Source of the DNA: Zygnema cylindricum
Lineage: Eukaryota > Streptophyta > Zygnematophyceae > Zygnematales > Zygnemataceae
Direction of reading: 5' to 3'
Assembly: GCA_037447655.1 (NCBI GenBank)
Contig: JBBHKE010000050.1
Location: 1-61,868 of the forward strand
DNA: 61,868 bases
The notes under the pieces were generated by a model. That model made no database searches and was not told where the DNA came from. It saw only the letters and a program-made list of their open reading frames with translations. Positions 58,201 through 61,868 of the stretch are shown here, one piece after another. Both the position numbers and the translations under genes were made by a program. The stretch's first letter is position 1. Every line of letters begins with the position of its first letter.

Positions 58201-60635
58201 ATGCAGACGGTTCTCTCGCATGTCTTCCAGGTGGGTTATGTCTACTTTTACCTTATTGCATAATGTTTGTCAAAACTGCTTTGAAGTAACGATTGAACGC
58301 GAATGTGATGAGTAATTTTAACAGCTCTAAGTTGAGAATCAAATTCATCAATATTTGTACAAATCCAACCTCAAAAGGCACAAAGTTTCTTTGCAGATAA
58401 TTCAACAGTTTTGCAGACATTTCGTTTTCTAAACTCTTTATAGATTAAGGTTAGTCAGGATTTCAGTACATGGTGCAAAAATATTTAATTTGTTGAATCA
58501 ACCACATGTAAATGCATGACGTAAATTTGAAGACATGGTACACCGCAAATCGCTTTTAGTGTTAATGTTTTTTTTGCCACTTAATACATCTTTTCTCCAT
58601 ACACACTTGTCGGATTATGGATCTGACGGTGGCGATTGAAAGGTAAGATTCTTAGCTTCCGATTGGCGGTCTCAAATTGAATATCGGACAAGTGTGTATG
58701 GAGAAAAGATGTTTTAAGTAGCAAAAAATTTGTTAACAAATAGCGATACACGGTGTAGCATGGAACGCTTTCCTGGTTATATTAATACGATATGTGAAGT
58801 TTTTGTTGCTGTCCACCAACGATTGTCCTTCAACCTTATTTTTTCCTTCATGGTTTATTTTTGTTGCAGCTGCCGCCACATTAGGGGCAAAGGAATATGT
58901 TGTGCCAGTTGGTGGATCTATTTCTTGCTCGACTATCTTCACCACATATGGCATCTCACAACAAAATTTCTTAAAACAAAACAAGGTTTTATTTCTATTA
59001 CCTTTAATCCAATGTTTTTTTATGTATGTACGATCAAACTTTTGGTTTTGTTCGTCAATGACTGCTCAAATTGAAGCAACTATCGTTTTTTTTCAAAGGT
59101 AAATAATGCAATGGCAGTAGTCCGTTGCATAAATAATGTATTTTATTTGAATACTAACCTAATAACATTGCGGAAATACATTTGGGTTGAGCTTCAGAAC
59201 TTAAATTGCAGCCGGTTTCTCCCAAAAGGTGCCAAAGTTAATATCACCAACTCCATAGAATGTTCCCTAATTTATGCTGCGGAAGAGGTAAGTTTTTGTT
59301 CTTGTGAACCACGCTATTTTCTTTTCATTCAATCTGATTTACATGTGCTTAGAGCTTTTAGAGCCTTGATGTAACTCTTCGTTTCTTCCGAAAATAATGG
59401 TTATGGTTATTGGCTCCATTATTATGGTCTTGTATTTTAGCATTTCCATTTGGGTACTTGATTAATTTTGGATAGCTGATCTATACAAATCGAACTTTGC
59501 AGGGCGATTCGTGTGATTCCATAAAGTATAAGTTTCAACTCAGCAGCTACGTAAATCTCGGAGGAGCAAATTCTCCAAATCCGGACTTGGATTGCTCAAA
59601 TTTGAAACCTTTTCAACAGGTGATTTTGGAATACCTTAACCTTACATTTAAAATTTTGTTGCATGAATGGACACTAATGGAAAGTGCGATGTAATTTTCC
59701 TCAATCTTTGACGACTTAATATATTGCTATGCTTCCATTATTGCGTCACTTAAGACATGCAAAAATTCTGATGATTTTGTGTGATGTGCTTGCGAAATAA
59801 ATCCGTTTTTGCTAGATATGCATTACGAAGGGAGAATTGCCATTTCGTGGACCCTGTACCCGTCCATATAGCATTAAAGGGGGGGAAACATGCGCAAGCA
59901 TCATTCGTGAATATATGAATGGAAACGCGACACTATTCTACACTTTAAACCCTGGTGTGTATTGTGGTCATATCCGGGAATATTCTGATGATGATAGCAA
60001 CTTTAAGCAAGAGGTAAGAACAATTCCATCGCGTCAATTTTTTTTTTAGTTTTAAAAGTTTCAATCCATAACTAACAATCGTTCTTTCCAAAAAACCATA
60101 TTTCATTTTTTGCCTTATCAAAGTTTAATGGCACAAGGTTTTCCTTATTCGTACTTTCGATTTGCAAGTTTCTCGTATACCATCCGATGTGCTTAAGCTT
60201 GACAGATTACTATCATGGATGTGTGGGTACTATGGTTTTTGCAATCTCCTATACTAAATATTTTAGCCCTTTGTGGTTGCCTTTTGTCTAAAACCACGGT
60301 TTGTAATTTCTATTACGCAAAGTCTATCTAGTGTGGAAAATAATGTTCAGAATGGATGTTGTTTCTCTTTTGTTCCTCAGGTTTGCTTAGACAGTGTGGA
60401 CCTTGGAGGTGCAATAGCAGGATGCAGTGGGACAGCTGTCACATTGGCAACCTCACACAACTGTGCCATTTTGAGAACCAATTACTTCAAAGATGATCCT
60501 AAGACAAAAATTAAACCTGCATCCTTTCTCACTTTAAATAAGTTCGCTTGTCAAAACTCTGCACTTAACACTATTCGTGCAAAGGCCAAAAGAGCCAGTG
60601 TAACTCCCAAAATTTGTACTCCAAAACTGAGATGA
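46137..60635 (+). CDS. Secreted LRR - papain (C1A) protease - EGF - LysM protein, 22 exons
   Basis: CDS exons: 46137-46233, 46359-46470, 47692-47763, 48450-48521, 49298-49369, 50083-50154, 50776-50847, 51482-51553, 52458-52529, 53654-53725, 54712-55067, 55641-55826, 56087-56313, 56745-56888, 57148-57367, 57581-57763, 58087-58230, 58870-58985, 59198-59287, 59503-59619, 59816-60013, 60381-60635. Every junction is GT-AG with matching phase, giving about 1006 residues without a stop. Domains: signal peptide 1-22; LRR cap about 33-70; LRRs about 71-295; EGF-like about 338-378; C1A protease about 410-615; EGF-like about 664-698 and 702-748; LysM units about 757-803, 808-859, 870-925 and 939-980. 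Protease residues Gln439, Cys445, His581 and Asn601 are present; no I29 propeptide is recognisable. There is no membrane segment after the signal, so the product is probably secreted. Likely role (inference): proteolysis directed by LRR ligand and glycan binding in the wall or apoplast. Confidence 0.85.
46359..46470 (+). CDS. Exon 2: LRR N-terminal cap
   Basis: Joined codon AAG, then SALEAVKAAVGNKGNFPEIV and CGGDHFACDNSRRVYA. This is the familiar plant cap layout (AL..., then a Cys pair around an aromatic residue, then R-V before the first repeat). Ends AT before GTGAGC, completed to Ile by the next exon. Acceptor TTGTGCTGCAG. Confidence 0.8.
46530..46650. repeat. Intronic short tandem repeat (ATCGCACTGAAT type)
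   Basis: About seven imperfect repeats of 12-18 bp based on AATATCGCACTAAATCTCGC in intron 2. Similar CGCACTGAA motifs return at 47430-47480. Confidence 0.75.
46680..47230. repeat. G-rich purine tract in intron 2
   Basis: Long runs of GGGGAGGGG and GGGAAGGGG on the coding strand, with many G-runs of four to eight. Potential for G-quadruplex in the transcript. The minus-strand Pro/Ser/Leu-rich ORFs are composition artefacts. Confidence 0.8.
47692..47763 (+). CDS. Exon 3: LRR 1 (divergent)
   Basis: 72 nt, phase 2 to phase 2. Reads DLSDYGREGSIAPEIGNLTR plus IKIL with the split Leu: the usual first repeat after the RVYAI of the cap. It differs clearly from the seven later repeats (APEIGNL rather than PSSIGQ). 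Acceptor GGAGGAGGTGTAG is G-rich; donor GTGAGT. Confidence 0.8.
48450..48521 (+). CDS. Exon 4: LRR 2
   Basis: 72 nt. YVGYNKLSGSIPSSIGRLTT plus LEYL. Acceptor GGCATGCGAGGTGTCACAG, donor GTAAGA. Spliced codons at both ends give Leu. Confidence 0.85.
49129..49158 (+). pseudogene. Relic LRR exon
   Basis: After GGTTGTCACAG the sequence ATGGTTGGATATAAACACAC aligns with the first 28-30 bases of the LRR exons (WLDINTLMS versus WLQINKLSG), then homology stops. The conserved intron lead-in GGAGGTTTTTGGATGCGG is also present. It is an abandoned exon copy. Confidence 0.6.
49298..49369 (+). CDS. Exon 5: LRR 3
   Basis: 72 nt. DIAGNQLSGSIPSSIGQLKS plus LQTL. Acceptor GGGGATGCGAGGTGTCACAG, donor GTAAGA. 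Confidence 0.85.
50083..50154 (+). CDS. Exon 6: LRR 4
   Basis: 72 nt. YLSQNKLNGSIPSSIGQMTS plus LKYL. Acceptor identical over 20 bases to that of exon 5; donor GTAAGA. Confidence 0.85.
50776..50847 (+). CDS. Exon 7: LRR 5
   Basis: 72 nt. YLWSNQLSGSIPSSIGQMTS plus LNTL. Acceptor GGGGATGGGGGTTTCCACAG; donor GTAATA is weaker than the others. Confidence 0.8.
51482..51553 (+). CDS. Exon 8: LRR 6
   Basis: 72 nt. WLQINKLSGSIPSSIGQMTS plus LYNL. Acceptor GGGGATGTGAGGTGTCACAG, donor GTAAGA. Confidence 0.85.
52458..52529 (+). CDS. Exon 9: LRR 7
   Basis: 72 nt. DLSDNQLSGSIPSSIGQLTI plus LRYL, the closest to the plant LRR consensus. First base is G, so the split Leu is TTG. Acceptor GGTGAGGATGTCACAG. 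Confidence 0.85.
52548..52897. repeat. 175-bp tandem duplication in an LRR intron
   Basis: Two near-identical copies, 52548-52722 and 52723-52897, each beginning ACTTA(C/A)ACGGAAAATCCATC and containing a TAAATAAATAAA run. They are more alike than any pair of LRR introns, so the duplication is recent. Confidence 0.85.
53654..53725 (+). CDS. Exon 10: LRR 8
   Basis: 72 nt. VLHGNQLIGSIPSSIGKLRF plus LSTL. Has the only third-position change in the CCATCGTCC core (CCGTCGTCC). Acceptor GGTGAGGATGTCACAG. Confidence 0.85.
54712..55067 (+). CDS. Exon 11: last LRR, Cys-rich linker and EGF-like 1
   Basis: Opens LLKDNLLSGLISFPLDSWES and FDFGNNFLSGSAI, which close the LRR solenoid. Then a Cys-rich linker (VCNATIGNCF, LLKNCSSKGQ, FLCWQFC) and an EGF-like unit SCGGHGICPGLNKSCICDAD ending in NTC. 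Ends A before GTAAGT. Confidence 0.85.
55641..55826 (+). CDS. Exon 12: start of papain domain
   Basis: KPRGLGLLTPPQILSNKTNQ leads to PSWLVATSWNWTAQLPSNKV and KDQSSC. WNWTA stands for the family's DWR; the Gln of VKDQ is the oxyanion-hole residue. There is no ERFNIN or GNFD propeptide motif before it, which is unusual for C1A proteases. Confidence 0.85.
56087..56313 (+). CDS. Exon 13: catalytic Cys of papain domain
   Basis: Completes SCNTCW (family CGSCW) with the nucleophile Cys445, then IISSFTAIEHAYYIANAGTQ, FPAGQMLNCSKITCARGGWP and NEAFDYAANIGLLSSKN. This matches the LS.Q.LVDC...GC.GG segment. The substitution of GS by NT around the Cys is atypical but keeps Cys-Trp. Confidence 0.9.
56745..56888 (+). 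CDS. Exon 14: papain domain, middle
   Basis: KLNGIQILSYDRIRMNGWSG, LLLALQQQPSVVAIEASSYA, FINYNPEL. QQPSVVAIEA corresponds to the NGPVSVAIDA strand of papain. Phase 0 at both ends. Confidence 0.85.
57148..57367 (+). CDS. Exon 15: catalytic His and Asn of papain domain
   Basis: GVFDDETCFSNGVDHAVLVV (His581), GYDLTAETPYWLIQNSWGTS (Asn601), WGDKGYIRLKISSGYGICGI: a textbook C1A C-terminal half. Confidence 0.92.
57581..57763 (+). CDS. Exon 16: EGF-like 2
   Basis: AGDLCNVKNYAQIQQNASIG then MNPCGNGLCTSNSKTYTCKC and ending TCAP. Six-Cys EGF spacing with an extra upstream Cys. Phases 1-1, so it is an exchangeable module. Confidence 0.85.
58087..58230 (+). CDS. Exon 17: EGF-like 3
   Basis: SPCTFTSRNPCGMGTCVDSK, then GTYACVCVMGYAADD and ACLP. 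Phases 1-1, the same as exon 16, consistent with tandem exon duplication. Confidence 0.85.
58539..58757. mobile_element. MITE in intron 17
   Basis: TIR-like ends TACACCGCAAATCGCTTTTA and its inverse TAGCGATACACGGTGTA, with TA at both ends. Inside, TCTTTTCTCCATACACACTT is inverted at about 58692-58711, so the element folds almost completely. It lies between the EGF and LysM exons on neutral ground. Confidence 0.7.
58870..58985 (+). CDS. Exon 18: LysM 1, first half
   Basis: AATLGAKEYVVPVGGSISCS, TIFTTYGISQQNFLKQNK: the Y.V..GDS...I...Y.IS...L...N pattern of LysM. Donor AAG|GTTTTA is weak. The phase and the continuation in exon 19 support it. Confidence 0.75.
59198..59287 (+). CDS. Exon 19: LysM 1 end and LysM 2 start
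   Basis: NLNCSRFLPKGAKVNITNSI, ECSLIYAAEE: the N.NCS.L.PG..V.I end of LysM 1 and the Cys before LysM 2. The acceptor GAGCTTCAG was chosen because it restores the LysM alignment in frame; an acceptor at TTTTTTTCAAAG (59099) would add unrelated residues. Confidence 0.7.
59503..59619 (+). CDS. Exon 20: LysM 2
   Basis: GDSCDSIKYKFQLSSYVNLG, GANSPNPDLDCSNLKPFQQ: GDSC.SI...F.LS...NP.LDCSNL is typical of plant LysM proteins. Phase 0-0. Confidence 0.85.
59816..60013 (+). CDS. Exon 21: LysM 2 end and LysM 3
   Basis: ICITKGELPFRGPCTRPYSI, KGGETCASIIREYMNGNATL, FYTLNPGVYCGHIREY. C..PY.IK.GETC.SI and LNPG are clear LysM marks. Confidence 0.85.
60381..60635 (+). CDS. Exon 22: LysM 3 end, LysM 4-like tail, stop
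   Basis: VCLDSVDLGGAIAGCSGTAV, TLATSHNCAILRTNYFKDDP, SFLTLNKFACQNSAL, then a basic tail (IRAKAKRASVTPKICTPKLR) and TGA. The fourth LysM is weaker, lacking the GDT turn. No membrane anchor, GPI signal or kinase follows. Confidence 0.8.
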   Translation, partial: VCLDSVDLGGAIAGCSGTAVTLATSHNCAILRTNYFKDDPKTKIKPASFLTLNKFACQNSALNTIRAKAKRASVTPKICTPKLR

Positions 60636-61615
60636 GAGAGTGTACGGCAAGCTTAGGTCAAATGTGACAAAGAAGGAAATTGATTTCTTCCAGATTCTGT
60701 CGAAGGATGTTCTTTATAGGTACTTTTTAGTTTTTTGCTAACTTGGGTACCTTATTTACTTCAGGCAAGAAATTTTGCTGAATAGTTTTAAGACTGCTCT
60801 TTATTACTTCTTCTTCTTCATACGTTTGTAGTGGATGACGCTTTTGCGAATTCCAATATCTTAATAGCTTCAGTGTGGATTCGTAGAACAGTTTTTAGTG
60901 GTTTAAAATTGATTTTACAACCGCGTTGAAGTTTGAGTCACTCGTTATTTTTTGGATGTCCGTACCATAATTCTTTGAAGTATGAATGTTTAGACCGGTA
61001 TTGATGATTTTAGGACTTATTATTGCTTATGCATAATTTTTGAGTGATAACCTTTTTGCGAATTGGATTTCTTGTTTTACTTTTAAGCAGGAAAATGTAA
61101 ATCAATGCTATGACTTCATGACTGATTTTATAGCTACCCCATAATTTTTAAGTCACTTCTGCATTTGCAATGTTGATTTCCTTATTCATTTCAAGCATGA
61201 ATATATAGAACAATAATAAAAAAACTGAAGTCTTTTTTCATTGCTTCTTATAATTCTCCACAAAATGAAATAGGTTGTATGCCAGATTTGAAAAATTGTA
61301 CCTAACGTATCTTCAGCAAATAGTAAAAACTAGAATCAAATAAAATAAATAATAAAGATTAATAATTAATGATAAATAATTTGAAACAATGATAAATAAT
61401 TGTAAATAATGTTCAACAACAATAAACAAAAAAAAATGATATACATAACAATGGAAAAATAGTGATTGAAAAACATTCATGAACAAGTAATGATAATAAA
61501 GAGTAAATATTCAGTTATTAAAAAAGGTAAATATAATAAAAAAAAAAAAAAACGGGATTTCTTAGAGGATTTAGAGAAAACAAGTCCATGGAAAGTTTTT
61601 TTCATTTGAAAATTT
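60636..61615. other. Downstream flank of the gene, no gene recognised
   Basis: 3' UTR probably starts here. AATAATAAAAAAAC near 61210 and AAATAAAATAAATAATAAAG near 61337 are possible poly-A signals. From about 61320 the sequence is AATAATAA-rich, like the LRR introns. Confidence 0.4.
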
Positions 61616-61868
61616 AGAAAATGTAGATGGGAGGAAAAGGGAGGATTATTTTTAACCAAAACGTGAGAGGGGAGGGGAGAGGAGGGGAAGAAAGAGGGGT
61701 GGGGAGAGGAGGGGAGGGGAGAGGACTGGAGACTAGTGGGAGGGAGGGGAAGCGAGGGGGGGAGGCGAGGGAAGAGGGGAGGAAAAAGGGGGAGGGGAAG
61801 GAGGCCGAAGAGGGGGGAAACAAGGAGGGGAAGGAGGCCGAAGAGGGGGGAAAACAGGAGGGGAAGTT
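61616..61868. repeat. G-rich purine tract at window end
   Basis: GGGGAGGGGAGAGGAGGGG-type sequence, like that in intron 2. A 27-28 bp unit (GGGGAAGGAGGCCGAAGAGG onward) is repeated at the very end. It runs off the window. Confidence 0.8.

Noticed and set aside
59099-59197. Extending exon 19 upstream to the acceptor at TTTTTTTCAAAG
   Set aside because: It would insert residues unrelated to LysM between its two halves; the acceptor at 59197 restores the LysM pattern in frame.

Overview
The window looks like nuclear DNA from the green-plant lineage: a streptophyte alga or early land plant is my best guess, but the species cannot be fixed. Four signs point that way. Genes are split by GT-AG introns. 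Leucine-rich repeats are of the plant LxGxIP type and sit in 72-nt phase-2 exons. A degenerate TTTAGGG-like telomere motif is present. One retrotransposon has a primer site that, from memory of that tRNA, matches the anticodon arm of a plant-type initiator tRNA-Met. Most of the window is repeats and decayed mobile elements.

Layout. 1-12.8 kb is a graveyard of Ty1/copia elements: a solo LTR at 1413-2720, remnants near 3 and 5 kb, a gag+LTR fragment at 5.6-6.9 kb, and a long minus-strand element at 6.9-11.8 kb. After it come a 20-bp minisatellite and another LTR piece. 14.2-14.9 kb is a purine-rich simple-repeat block. 14976-20463 is a second, different minus-strand copia element with both LTRs and a conventional initiator-tRNA primer site. 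21.8-22.1 kb is a large fold-back, followed by a non-LTR retrotransposon C-terminal fragment. 25.1-28.5 kb on the minus strand is a five-exon, partly broken Crypton (tyrosine-recombinase) gene. 28.7-33.1 kb holds satellites and a MITE. 33759-39969 is the best-preserved copia element, with near-identical LTRs, a TCTAT target duplication and point lesions, inserted into an AT-rich satellite. 41.0-41.7 kb is a second, minus-strand copy of the non-LTR fragment. 42-46 kb has no recognisable gene.

The main find is one plus-strand gene at 46137-60635. I could assemble it as 22 exons with consistent splice phases and no internal stop (about 1006 residues). It encodes, in order: a signal peptide, an LRR N-terminal cap, eight LRRs each on its own 72-nt exon, a ninth partial LRR, an EGF-like module, a papain-family (C1A) protease domain with Gln/Cys/His/Asn in place, two more EGF-like modules and three to four LysM units. 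There is no kinase, no transmembrane segment and no recognisable I29 propeptide. The product should be a secreted protease carrying a plant-type recognition domain at one end and glycan-binding domains at the other.

The copia elements share unusual regulatory architecture. The gag start codon lies inside the LTR and the primer site is translated. The 5' leader has two conserved hairpins, the LTR has GTAC clusters, and an antisense tRNA-like module lies in each LTR.
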